Shown: positions 45,396 to 57,002 of the stretch, piece after piece
Numbering within the stretch: the first letter of the stretch is position 1
Layout of the letters: every line of letters starts with the position of its first letter
NCBI GenBank assembly: GCA_000727475.1
Contig: KL647296.1
Location: 866,888 to 930,887, forward strand
Direction of reading: 5' to 3'
Length of the DNA stretch: 64,000 nucleotides
DNA from: Sarcocystis neurona
Taxonomy: Eukaryota; Apicomplexa; Conoidasida; Eucoccidiorida; Sarcocystidae
The notes under the pieces: generated by a model
What the model was told of the DNA's origin: nothing
Seen by the model: only the letters and a program-made list of their open reading frames with translations
The model's database searches: none
Made by a program: the position numbers and the translations under genes

Positions 45396-47576
45396 CTGAG
45401 CAGCAGCAGCCGCAGCAGCAGCCCCACGTGGCGGCAGCGCACGCAGCAGCAAAAGAAGCCGCGCAGACCCCACACACAGAAACACGACCGACGATGTCTA
45501 TGAAACTCAGCAGCAGCCCCGGAGCAGGATAGCAGCCCCACCACAAGGTGTGTATGCAGGAGCAGCAAAGGAGACAGCGCTGCACCAGCACGATACTCAG
45601 GCAGGGCGCATGCAGTGGCAACACCAGCAGCAGAAATTACTGCAGCAGCGAAACTGACGACGCCGCAGCAGGAGAAGCAGCAAGCCCACCGGCCTCGCTG
45701 TGTTGCAGTAGCAGCAGCAGCACGGACACAGTCTCTGGAGCCGCTGGTGCAAGAAGGCGACCGACCACCACAGAGCAAAAGGCGGACGAACGGCCATGCA
45801 GCAGCAGCAGCAACACGAGCAGCAACAGCAAGACAACAACACATGGAGGAACTTCTTCTCAGCGTGCGCAGCAGAGAAGTTCCGCCATCAACAGCGTACA
45901 GCGCACACGGATGTGGAATGCTTCAGCAGCAGCTGCAGCACGAAGACCGACGATGGTGCGGCGTGCCGTGACACCCGATTGGCCTTCCACACTTCCGTAG
46001 CAAACCCGTCTGCAGCAGCAACAGCAGCAGGGCTGCTCCGCACCACCGGGGCAGCAGCAAGACCAGCAAGACTGGTGCGCACCACCCGCCGAGCAGCCAC
46101 AGCAGCAGCGCTGCGCACCAACCGGACAGCGGCACCAGCAGCACTGCGACGCTACCGCGGACGCAGCGCATTAGCAGCAGTGCGACGCTACCGGGGAAGC
46201 AGGGCATCAGCAGCAGTGCTGGGCACCAGCAGGGCAGCCGCAGCAACAGCAGTAGTGCTGGGAAACACCCGCCGAGCAGGACCAGCAGCACTCTTACACC
46301 ACCGGGGTAGCAGCAGCAAAAGCAGCAGTGGTGGGCACCAGCGGCACAGCAGCAGCAAGAGAATGAGGAGCACCTAACCCTACACGACAACCCCGTGCGG
46401 CAGCAAAGCACAGCGTGCATTCATTCTATATTTGCTTGAATCTCCCAGGAGGCGTGCTTCGTCTTCGAGCCTTCCTCAGTACGTACGTATCTCCCGAGAA
46501 AATACATATGCGCCTCTGTGTGGGTGCAGCACATGTACGTGTGGGTGTGTAGGCTCCCTTCTTCTTCCTCCTGCGCCTTCACACTGCACAGCCGCAGTCC
46601 CAGCAGAAATCTCCATGTCTTCTCTAGACGTATGCTGATATGCAGACACACGCACTTATTTGCCCCCACCTATCCTGCCGTCTTCTTGTCAGTTTATACC
46701 TACATCCTCACACTACAACACGTTTATCCACACATGCACATATACATATATATATACATGTGTACACGTATGCAGGCATACAAACATACACGCACATGCA
46801 TATACCCATACATATAGACACACGCAGTGAGAGAGACGGGCAGCGAACGGGAGTATTTCTGTGCATGCGACGGTGTGTCAGTTTTTCTGTCTGGAGTCAT
46901 TTCCTTCCCACTTTGTCGTAGAGACTGCAGCAAAGATTTCTACAGTTGATGCCGCAACAGCAGAAGAAACGTTGCAGGGCTATTCTCCTCCCAGGCGCAA
47001 GTCCCGGCATGGGAGACAAAAGGACGACGCAGGCCGTAGAGGCGTGATGCACGCAGCTGCTCGCGCACTCCGCACAGCTGCAGCCGACAAAAAGCAGCAA
47101 CACGCACGACGCGCGGAGAAGAAAAGGAACAAAAAGGGAGACCCGGCCTCTGTCCCTGCCACTCCTAATAGAGAAGAACATACTCTGTCAAAGAAGAAAG
47201 CGCGCAGTTCTGTACACGCGCCACATATATATATATATATATGCCTCCTTCTATTTATACGTGTATGTACATTTATATATATATGTATGTGAACATCCTT
47301 GGACATATGTAAATGTGTCCCGTTTATACACAAAGACGTGTGTGTGTGCGTGTGTACACGTAGAGAGAAAAAAATTTTGGCACGTCAGGCATGTGTAGGG
47401 CCTACCGTTTCACTCATGGAGTGCCCACCGGCATCTGCTGCTTCAGAGGCTTCTGTCAAGGCAGCGAGCTGCACCTGTGCCAGGCGCTCTCCCCCGCCCT
47501 GCGCGGCTGCTGCGCCTGCGGCCCCGCCGCGTTCCTGCGGCTCGCTCTGCTCGTGGCCACTGTTCTCTTCCTCCAT
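45171..47576 (-). CDS. HYPK-like protein with C-terminal UBA-like domain (2 exons)
   Basis: Exon 1 is 47576-47406 (57 codons from ATG; donor ACG|GTAGGC). Exon 2 is 45395-45171 (acceptor TGCTCAG, TAG stop). Both are phase 0, giving 131 aa. The N-terminal half is acidic and Ala/Gly-rich (MEEENSGHEQSEPQE). The middle, RAALMSSLARKEDTKQR, resembles the AMS.I.DRRS.EQK region of HYPK. The end, PKAVKELQELLLLPAAAAEA then ALRQSGGDVHAAVKQLI, has the three-helix UBA pattern shared by HYPK and NAC-alpha. Human HYPK has similar length and order. HYPK is a ribosome-bound partner of the NatA N-terminal acetyltransferase. NAC-alpha is less likely because no NAC domain is seen. The family call is by eye. Confidence 0.6.
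45396..47405 (-). repeat. HYPK-like gene intron: CAG triplet block
   Basis: 2.0 kb. 45396-46370 is almost all CAG/GCA triplets on the plus strand, partly in ~24-48 bp higher-order units (GCAGTGCGACGCTACCG at 46140 and 46175). 46440-46860 and 47210-47400 are mixed to AT-rich. A 143-codon plus frame at 46861-47292 with a basic C-terminal half is unrecognised. Confidence 0.6.
47406..47576 (-). CDS. HYPK-like exon 1
   Basis: 57 codons. The start ATG follows GGCAGA. It encodes the acidic Ala/Gly-rich N-terminus and RLAQVQLAALTEASEAADAG, a likely helix. Confidence 0.6.
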
Positions 47577-48416
47577 TCTGCCGTGATGCCGGCGCCACGT
47601 GGAGACACAAAAACAGCAGCAGCAGCAGCAATGGAAGCGTCGTGGCGAGGGGGACGGCGGGTAGCTGCCGACGAGACACGCCGTGCCGCGGTGTGCGGAA
47701 AGGGCTGCTGGGCTCGAGTTGTCCGACTTCCCCGCTGACGCTGCTGCTGCCGAAGAGAAAAGACGCGCACGGCTGCTTGAGAAGAGAAAAACGGCCGACC
47801 GCCTCTGCTGCTGCTGTGCACGGATGACAGCGGAGTAGCAGTAGAAATGGCTGCTGCAAGCGATTCCCCCCACCCAAACAGACAAGAAAAAAATGCAGAG
47901 AAAAGCAAGGCGACCGCTACTGCTGCATCGTCTGCTGCCTTGCGGGGCGGGCAGAAGCTCCTTCGGCGAAATGGCTCTTCCTCACGTTGCTCCTGCGCAC
48001 CTGCTGCTCCCTATCTCTCCTCGCACTTACCCGTGGTGGTAGCGGGCCACAGCCGTCACGTATACAACCCGGCGTCCTCTCTTCTGGCACCAGCTTCCCA
48101 TAAACAAATAGCTCCACACATATATGGACAGCGCAAATATGTGTGTATGTAAGAAATATAGAGGAGGACGGAACAAAGACGTATCTCTCTCTCTCATCTA
48201 TAAATATATAGACGTATATCATCCACACAGGAAAGGACAAGGCAAAGAAGGCATAGTTCTTTCATATACAGATAAAGATATACACAGAGGGGCAGGGGAG
48301 ATATCGGTCTCATCGTCTCCCCGCAGCGTCTGCCGGTTGGTGTTCTTCTGTGTGGCTGCTGTTCCTTCTGGACCTCGGGAGCTGCTGCCGGCGCTGCTGC
48401 TGCGCCTTCTCTCTCT
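47577..48416. other. Upstream region of the HYPK-like gene
   Basis: 840 bp with scattered CTG triplets and a TATA/TAGA stretch around 48180-48300. It presumably holds the promoter and 5' UTR, but no element can be pinned down. Confidence 0.4.
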
Positions 48417-48845
48417 TCACTTCTCTACATGTATATCCTCGTCGCCCTCTGCAGGTGCAACTTCCTCACTACTGCAACGCCTACGGACACCCGTGCGTCT
48501 ACACTTCAGCCCTTCTTCTACGTGGCGGACGTCTCTCGCAAAATCCGTCGCTTCGGCTGCTGGGAATGATGTCCCTTCTGTTCTCCTTCTATCGCCGCAC
48601 ACGTAGCTGTTTCCTGGTGCTGCTACTTGCCTTGGTGCCGCTGTCTTCGAGGCTGTGTCTACTTCCCCTGCCCCTGCTGTATCTGAACGCGCAAATATTT
48701 CTCCGCACGGTTGTAGTTCGCTTAAGCTTCTTCGGCGCCTTTCTAAACTCGTCCACTTCTTCCACTCCCGCGTGCATATCTCCTGAAGCCGCAGACCGCG
48801 TTTCGCAGCCGGCGTTGATGTCCGCTTAACGAGAACACAGTATCT
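48417..48845 (-). CDS. Hypothetical exon (minus strand)
   Basis: A minus-strand frame without its own ATG is open for about 140 codons from a possible acceptor (TTTAAAACTCAG, 48846) to a stop at 48417. It reads YCVLVKRTSTPAAKRGLRL, QEICTREWKKWTSLERRRR ... EATDFARDVRHVEEGLK ... EEVAPAEGDEDIHVEK. It is charged, with a basic start and an acidic end, and not low-complexity. No family is recognised. Upstream exons are unknown; a 65-codon frame at 48851-49048 is one possible source. Confidence 0.3.
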   Translation of the reverse strand, partial: RYCVLVKRTSTPAAKRGLRLQEICTREWKKWTSLERRRRSLSELQPCGEIFARSDTAGAGEVDTASKTAAPRQVAAPGNSYVCGDRRRTEGTSFPAAEATDFARDVRHVEEGLKCRRTGVRRRCSSEEVAPAEGDEDIHVEK

Positions 48846-51800
48846 GAGTTTTAAAGCAGCTGAAAGTCTCTTTCAGTCGTGAACTCCGTATACCCCATCC
48901 AGCTGCTGAAGCTAAAAACTACTAGGTGCGTTGCACACAGATCTTGGGGAAGTGCTGCTGGTCGTGTTTTATGTCTTCCTGCGAGAGCAGCCCAGTTCAC
49001 GCGGCGCCTGGTAGAATGCCCGCCACAAAGAAGCAGTTTAATCTGCACAGAGGTGCTGCACAGGAGAAACGGGTGAGAGACAGGAAAACGTCAGAGACAA
49101 ACTTGAGTGACGTTGAAGTGGATTTCCGTGGGGCCAACGAAATGCGCACACCGTCATGACAAGTTACTCACTGAAGTAGACACGCCATGTAAACGACGCA
49201 AAGAAGAGGAGAAGAAAGAATGAAAAAAGGAAGTGCGGACTTACACAAACAGTAGTGCCTCCCCCCCTTATAGAGCCATGTACATTCTGGTATCCGTTCA
49301 CGGATTATGACTGACGACGGTTGCTGAATTTCCGCTGCAGGAAAAGTGAGCAGACGCCAGACTTAGAGAGAATAAAGGAGGCACGGTATCACTGCGCAGA
49401 GAAGAATAGAGAGTGACGGAGAACGGAGACTGCAACGCAGAAACGACTAGGAGAAAAGCGGAGTGGAGGAGGAGCAAACGACGTGTGAGTCCCCGGTTAA
49501 CGCACGGGGGACCGCAGAGATGTACTTGCCTGAAGCGTGGGCAACACGACAATCGAAAGCCAAGTCCAGAGCCGTGGGTTTCGACTGGAACGAAAAAAAC
49601 AACCGTGAATATAACGGAACGTGTCCGTGAACCACGCGGGGAACTGTGTGCAAAGACAAAGAGAGCTGTGTTTTTGAGATGCGAATGAGAGGAGAAAACA
49701 AATGTGGGTTCCCTTTCAGAGGGGAGACAAGTAAAAAACGGAATAGATAAACACGTACCGAACGATTCAGAAACTGCGTTTCGATGTTGTTTGTATGATT
49801 ATCGAAAAACGCTTGCGGTAACTCGATCTTGCAGACGGCTTGTGCTGCATGCGGGGCGAGCTCTTGTTGCTTCAAACGAATTGACGTCGGCCCTCTACGG
49901 AAGCTGCCCGCAGGCGAAAACACAAGCATCCCCTGCTTTATTGTGTCTACGAAAAACACGTACCAACGTATTTAACCTAGAATGTGCTACTCATGTCGAA
50001 GGCATGTGTGGCAAGAATATGGGTTGAGTGAAATGCGCTGCATGTGTCTTCGCGAGCGACTGCAGTATACGGCACGATGTGAGCACCAAGCAAACACCAA
50101 AGCTTCCTGCTGTGTGTCAGTCTGGCAATCTAAAGCAGGGAGACCTACACTGATACTGGCATTCATTCAAAAATGGATACAGGCAGTGGGAATGTATTCA
50201 GCTGCTATGCACGGCAGAACGAGCTGCAACCACGAGGAAACTCCCTCCTCGTACTACACGGCAGAGGATTACAAGCCCCGACATGTAGGGCCATGTTTAA
50301 AGATTCACGTTAAAATGTAAGGGTGTTGCGGTCAGTCTCTTGGGAGTTTTTCTGGCAAGAAGCTGCAGGACCGCCGCACTACGGCGAGATACGATTTACT
50401 GCACAGATTCGAGAATGCGAATGACTGGCATCGCCGCACAGTTGGCTTCGTAGTAGCTAAGAAGGTGACGTGTTTGGCACGACGTCAGTGGAATCCACTC
50501 AAACATCACAGAAAGAAGGTGGAAAATTTGTGAACTCGCAGCTGCAGATCTCATACAGATTTTAGAAGTTACAACGAAAGCGGTGTACCCTTTGCAGTGT
50601 TGCTTACAACCAGTGTTGCTTAAAACCAGTGTTGCTTACAAACAGTGTTGTTTACTTGAGAAACAGGCAACCCAGAAACGAAGCACCTCAACGAGGGAAC
50701 ACCAAGACGTTGCGACCGTTCTAGATGTCAAACTGCATGTCTAAAGGGTGAAGAATCCAGAAAAACAAAATGTGGAAGCGAAGTGGAACAGATAGTCTAT
50801 CGAAGAAAGGAAGACTACTGGCTATTGTCGCGATGGCGACCGAACTTGTAGAAGCAGGTATACTCAAAAGGAGAAAAGGCAGGAGGTTAGCACACCAACT
50901 CCAGACCTAATGTGAAATACCAACTGAACAACACGATTATGAAAGGAAAGGTGACGGGGAGTCTGGACTGGAGCACCGGAGTTCTGTAGTGAGTGAGAGA
51001 AACATGGAAGCAGCGTACACCCGGAACAAACGAAGCAGCAAAGAACCTAAATCTTTTCCGAAATTTTCCACCAAAAAGCGGGTGAAAAAAACAGTTACGG
51101 AGGAAGATACTTGGGGATAAGCTGTTCATACTGCAGGGGAGCAGTACCGCTTGTGACAAATACCTGAACAGCGCAGGGGAGCTTCACTGTCGGTAATAGG
51201 CCCAGTTGAGGGGACCTTGAGAAATAGACTAGAATACAAGTCGCAGCGATTTTCGTTATCGTTTGACACCAACCAATAAGGTGGAAACTTCGTTTGGCGC
51301 AAGGTAGAAGCCACACGTTGCAGTTGCTCTGTTAGTTTTTGAAAGGATTAATCTGTCTGCGCCGCGGTACATCGCTTCTCTCCCACGGAGTCCAGAAGCG
51401 ATACACTCGCTTAGACTACTTTTCCCAGAGAGGAGAGAAAGTAGTAAAGTAAATACGCTAGCAGGATAAAGAAATACCTGGATGCCGTATGCATTTGTGA
51501 ATTTGAGCCGCGTTGCGAGTGGTTTTATTATTTTATTAGGTAACCCTCATGAGTTTGCTTCCGCCCCGTCACCTGGCAAACCTTGAGGTAAACGCAGTGC
51601 TTGCAGACACGTGCACTGTACTTTGTATCAAGAGTAGGGGGGCGTATTCCGAGTCACTCTGAGGTGGACGACTAACAAACACACACGTGTGTGTGTGTTC
51701 GTTAATGAAAAGAGCACCGCCTGCCACACCGTGCGGCGTATCACACACGCGTAGATTTAAAGTGGAAAGAACACCACGCTGTGCATTCCTCTTTCTACGT

Positions 51801-54800
51801 CCATTAAAATGTATAGTCATAGAGGCGCTGAAAATGTAGATGCGCAACCAGTACCATCTACATACTAATATAGACATTTGAGTACACACGTATTTACAAA
51901 TACATCTTCACTACCATATTTGTGGGCTTTCATTTCTAAGGAATATGCGTGTACTACATTATACATGGGCGAGATACAAGTCTTGCTTGCCACAGGGTCT
52001 CCACACGTATTTACAAAGCGCTTGAATGGATTTTGTTATCGGGGAGAAGCTATCTTCGACAGTGAACTACATAACGGAACATTTTATACAAAAGTGAGCC
52101 CGGGTGCTCCACTGGACAATGACACAAAAATCTCGCTACAGTGCAGGGACGCAGGACGATGCCCCAGCATCTATTTTTCAGTTTTCACACGTTACATCAG
52201 TATGTACCACTTCAAATTGTGAGAGTGAATCAAACAGCCCTGCTCGCACTCAGATACTTCACTCTGTCTTACCAATTAATTTCTAGACACTGCGTCAGGA
52301 AGAGAATATGTGCATGGTAGTACTCTACCAACTTTTTATCTGCTTGACAATATCAAGATAAGCCAACCTGTAGACGCATTTGAATTTTTACAGGGCTCTT
52401 GTATCTTGCAATGTAGCGGTACAAGCTGGGAGAAGCGTGTCAACCTGCGCGTATAGGTGACTACTTTTTAGGTGTCTGCAGCTCAACAGAAGGTTTTTCT
52501 AAGAAGCTGAATGTCTGAATACAGAATTAGAGTCCAGCCTTACGAGGTGATCGACACATGTGTATGATTGTAGCGTGTTAACGTTGACTCCTTTCCAAGT
52601 AGCGTAACAATTCCTTTTCAGTGAGTTCGCGTTCGCTCCGCCATCTATAAAACGGGAAGATCTCACGCTCAATCTTCCCCAGTAACTTGCAGGGAGCGAG
52701 GCAAAGCACCACTTTCAGAAAACCCTTCCCCTTTGAGAACACATCAGTAACTCTCACCGTCAATGCAAGTGCGTCGTGGTATTTGGACACAGTATGTCAT
52801 AACTAATTACATGCGTGCACGGGCGAACACAGAAGACCTCAACGTGCGGGATTCTGACTATTTATACACCAGAAAGTTATCAAGTCAATTCCCAAAGAAA
52901 TCCGGTTTCTGCTTGTGACGAGTGCGTGTTAGGCGGGTGTTCTGTGTAGACTGCGCTCACTTAACAGACTTAACAGGCTTACATGCCTGAAGAGATGTCC
53001 TTTATGTACGTAGGCACAGCAAAACAGATGTATGAATAACTAGCGCAGGACTACGATAACTACAGACACATGGATATGAAAGCATTTTTAGAGATAAGGA
53101 AGCGGAGGCATCTGCACGCCGAAACATATATGTATCGACACAACTAGATATGTGCGTAAACGTGTACGTGTATATACATGTATATCCCCCGACGTACGTT
53201 TGATCATATATTATGTTGAGATAGATGGGGGACACGTCGTACAGAGAGAGCAACTGCGAAACCCGCATACGCCATTCTTCAGCAGCGAACATGGACATTT
53301 GTCCCCTGTTCAGACAGATCACCCTAAAAAATTAGACCTGTAGGGATACCAGCTATACTAACACGCAAGGTAAGCACTGGCACACACCTATTTGTAACAC
53401 CACACTGCGATGGTCCGGCACGTGTCTCACGCCGGTACAACAACGTTAAACGGAGCAACCTTCGTGATTACCACCGACAAAAGAATGGATAAAAACTCGC
53501 ATGACCTGGGCTAGAGAAGACGACCAGAAGTACTTGCACCAGTGCGTCTGTTGTAGGTAGAGTAATTGCTAACCACCGCAGTGCATCTGTTGTGGATGGA
53601 GAAACTGCGGAGGTTAGCAGTCATGTCCGCTTTGTGGCGTTACCCAGAAATACTTGTGGAAGCGCGTTCTGACCGTGCGTCCGACCGCCTTCAACGGTAA
53701 TGATAGCAACGTGCGGCTTTTCTCGATGACTAGATATTTACTTCAGTCCTACCGAATACAGTTCGTGTTTGCCTTTCACTTCTGTATAGCTTCTGAGCGA
53801 ATACTTCCCGTAGAACTGCGTGGAAATCTCTTCAGCAATACCAAACGCACGTGTCCGCGGATGGTTCACGCCAGCAAGCAGCCCCTCGAACATGTATTAC
53901 ATAGAGATCCTGTCACTAAAAACGCGTTCATGTGCCTTTGCGAGAATCCTACGACTGCCGATTTCTGTGCAACAGTTACGATTTCGCATCTTAATGTGTA
54001 GTCCCCAGCGAGAACATTAGGTGGACACTCACAGAGACTCACAGAGCGTCCGCTATGTGGACGCCCTGAGCTGGGAGGCTGGCTAGGCAGTTTACGTCCG
54101 AAGGGCGGCGGGGGGGAGGGGGGGTCCATCCAGCATTTCAAGGGACTCACAAAAAAATGTTCTTTCACAAGAAGTTAAGTCTACATCGTCTGTTCGGTGG
54201 ATTTCTCCTTTTACAGGAGGCTGAAGGCAGAAGGAGGCCCCGGCTCTCCTCCCAGTTCTGCGAACGCCGAAACAAGACCCGAAACATCTACTCTCAGTGC
54301 AATCATGGTCCAGCGAGGCGAACACACCGTCCCACCGAGCGACGAGGAATCGAATACGATTACTTGTGCCATACACTTACCTATCCTCCGTACACCTATA
54401 TGCTGGTGTGAATTCACACACAAACATATGAATAAAGGAGGAGCGGGGTATTCATCAAACTACTTGCATGCGACATGCGAGGAGGAATAATGAGTGGGAT
54501 TCTTGCCGTTCTTTTTCGGAAGAAAAACACCGTCATCTTCGGTCGCTGCGGTCCCTCTCTTGGTTCTGTTAGGCTGCTGGTGCAGCCGCCAGTGCCCTTC
54601 CGCTGCTTCGCTGTTGTGCTCTTCATCTTGGTGTTCCACGGTGGTGTCGCATGCGAAATGTATAAACAATATCGGACGCCGTCGGCATTCGTCGAAACTT
54701 TTCGGCATCTCGAGGATTTCCTCATTCACTTTTTGGCCCTGCTCCGCATCGAAGTGCGGCGCTCGCTCGCTAAATGAGTTGTACGTGCGCGTGGTCTGCC

Positions 54801-55090
54801 ACCTTACATTCAGCGTCGTTAGCTGATTTCCTTCCGCATTGGCAAATTTCCCACTGTGAAATAGCAGAAGTGCTGCGTTTTTACGAAAATCGTCGTCCTC
54901 TTTCTGCTCTCCTTTCTACGTTTTCTTTCTGCTTGGCGCCACTGGGGCGGCCCGGAAAGGAGTCCTGGTGCGCGTAACGGATGAAATTCTGAGGTTTTTT
55001 CGTTACGGGAACTAATTCCTTCGATAATACAAACAATGCAGCGGCGGCTCGTACAGAAGCATCTTTTGTGTTGGAGTCAATAAACCTTAC
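48846..55090. other. Repeat-poor segment without a supported gene
   Basis: 6.2 kb of balanced composition with few simple repeats. The longest frames are 49447-49959 minus (170 aa), 53654-54001 plus (115 aa) and 51878-52222 plus (114 aa); none has a recognisable domain or clear splice partner. A minus-strand frame at about 54.78-54.46 kb (ERAPHFDAEQGQKVNEEI...) could be a later exon of the gene at 55.1-55.6 kb, but no phase-compatible path was found. Confidence 0.45.
50595..50658 (+). repeat. Four-copy 16-bp tandem repeat
   Basis: CAGTGTTGCTTACAAC and close variants at 50595, 50611, 50627 and 50643. One of few tandem repeats in this otherwise repeat-poor segment. Confidence 0.9.
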
Positions 55091-55641
55091 CAGCAGAATG
55101 TTATAGCAAAAGTTTTCATAGTCATTCCCGTTGTCGAGGGTACCACTACGGCGCAGATTTGTAAATTGCTCGCGTTCTTCATACATCTCCACACATGTAG
55201 CTGCCTCATGGAGGCAAAACTGAGTAGTGCCGCAACAGAGGGACGCGACGAAAGAAGGGGAGGGAAGAGCTTGAAGAAGGACGAGAGAAGATAGAGAGGA
55301 CGAGGAAAACGAAGGAGTGGCGGAGAAAAATAAGAGAAGAGGAGGAAGAAATTAGGGCACCAGGGTGAACACGAGAGAGAGCACGACAGGCGAAGACTGC
55401 GAGGAAGAACGGCAAACAAATAGAATTCCGTTAGTAATCTGAGGTGAACTTTCGTTGACTCTTTTTCTCCCATATTTTATTTATTGCCGGGTTTGCACGT
55501 ACTCAACGGCACCACGAGCGTAACTTGTGCTCCCCATGACTCATGGTCGCAGAAGACACGAAGAAGCAGTACCAGTTTTTCAATTACCTGTTGAAGCTTG
55601 TATGTATTTTCACTCCACGTCACGTTTGGCAACTTGTTTTC
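55091..55641 (-). CDS. Two exons of an unassigned gene, possibly SAG-like
   Basis: Exon a is 55641-55588 (acceptor GGCCCCAG, donor CAG|GTAATT, 18 codons: ENKLPNVTWSENTYKLQQ). Exon b is 55219-55091 (acceptor after a long pyrimidine tract ending TACTCAG, donor CTG|GTAAGG, 43 codons: FCLHEAATCVEMYEEREQF, TNLRRSGTLDNGNDYENF, CYNILL). Both are phase 0 and complete. The order W..TY, C, F..L, aromatic strand loosely recalls the middle of Eimeria SAG surface antigens (GPI-anchored sporozoite and merozoite proteins), but the match is weak. Signal peptide, flanking exons and the C-terminus were not found, so it may be a fragment or an unrelated gene. Confidence 0.35.
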
Positions 55642-57002
55642 CTGGGGCCTGGTTCGCTTACGTGAGCCCCTAAACCCGATTATTTTTGTCGTTTCTTCAA
55701 CAAAGCAACAGCAAAACACCTTTCCCAGCGTTTGTGGTGTACATACATCAGAAGGTGCAACCTTTTACCACTTCCCACTACCACTTGTAGCGTCAGATAT
55801 ACCCCTCCCTGTCTGCCGCTGCGGTGTACGTACACTGTACTCCACCTGAACGTCTTTCTGCATTTTTCTCTTTGTTGTCACGTAAGACGCTCCCGCGCCT
55901 CAACCTGCGACAGTGTACGGACATGTGAACTTCTGCTGCTAAGTCACCCGTCAGCGGCAAATCACCGCCGGACCGGTGTACGTACACCCCGCCGGGAGCT
56001 GCAGTGTGTGTAGGAGATCACCGGTGGAAGCCCAGAAAAGACGGAAAACTGCGTCAACGTAGAAAAGTGTCGTTCCCCTCCTGGCTCTCTTCCCCCTCTT
56101 CCGCTCAGTAGACGAGTTTCTGTCTCTCCCTGTTGTCTTGTGCGGATTTCCTCTTTATCTTGCCATCCCGTCTTCCCCGACACGCTGTTCCACGGCAACG
56201 ACGTCCACATGCACGTCCGCGCGACCTCCCTGCCATCGAAACAGGAAAAAATGTATGTACCTGCGCGTTAGGGCACCTGTCGCTCTCCATCGATCTCTCT
56301 CGCGTGTGCCGCCTGACTTATGGGCAGAACAAACACGAGGGAAGAAATTCAGTTCTCCATTTTTGTGTCAGTCGTTGTTTTCCTTCTCCTCACTGCAAGT
56401 CGTATTCTGCGCACCTACCGCCAAGCTTCTGCTACTGGGCTATTTTCTTCTCGGGCCGTTCTCTGCTGTCGCGCCTGCTCTCCTACACTGTCTTGCTGCT
56501 TCCTGTCCTCTCTTTCTCCTCCATTTGCTGCTTCACCACATTGCACAGGAGTTCTTCTGGGGCGTCTTTTCTCTGCTTCAGGGTCTCGCTTAGTGTGACA
56601 ACATAACCTTCGGATGCTGCCACTGTTGCCGCTGCTGCTTGCTCGTGCTTCACAGCCAGGCAGGGCGTGATGATAATTTTGTTTTGGATGCTGCTGTTCC
56701 GACTGCGCTTACGCGTCTGCTGGCGTTCTACTTTATGTTGCTGCTGTTTTTGTTGTGGAGTGTTACTGTGCTACTACCGCGCATTGTGCTGTTTCACGGA
56801 AGAGGCTGCTCCTCCGGATGACGTGAAGTGGAACCCCGGTCGTCTTTTGCTCCCTCTTCTTCTTTTTCTTCGTCTTTCCTCCTTTTCATCCGCTTCTTCC
56901 TCTTCTTCTCCGACTTTTTGTTCCTTCTCTTTCTCCTCTTCTTTTCTCCTGCTTTTCCCGTCCTTTCCTTTTCGTCTCCCGTCCTCGCTCTTGTGCACCA
57001 AC
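55642..57002. other. Divergent region upstream of the SNF2-family gene
   Basis: Contains three palindrome copies (55736-55988) and pyrimidine-rich sequence from 56.1 kb to the SNF2 start. A frame from ATG 56667 is open into exon 1 of the SNF2 gene, but its first 112 codons are Cys/Leu/Ser-rich low complexity. No promoter element is recognisable. Confidence 0.45.
55736..55988. repeat. Three GGTGTACGTACACC palindrome copies
   Basis: 55736-55749 GGTGTACATACATC (degenerate), 55823-55836 GGTGTACGTACACT, and 55975-55988 GGTGTACGTACACC (perfect). They lie between the minus-strand exons at 55.1-55.6 kb and the plus-strand SNF2 gene. Confidence 0.85.

Noticed and set aside
53654..54001. 115-codon plus-strand frame with Cys-rich end as a SAG gene
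   Set aside because: The CATVTISH ending recalls SAG C-termini only vaguely; no signal peptide, and the better-spliced exons nearby are on the other strand.
55660..55680. CCCTAAACCC as a telomeric repeat
   Set aside because: Only one heptamer copy; no array.
56667..57002. Upstream in-frame ATG of the SNF2 gene
   Set aside because: The added 112 codons are Cys/Leu/Ser low complexity; the ATG at 57003 starts ordered sequence in better context.
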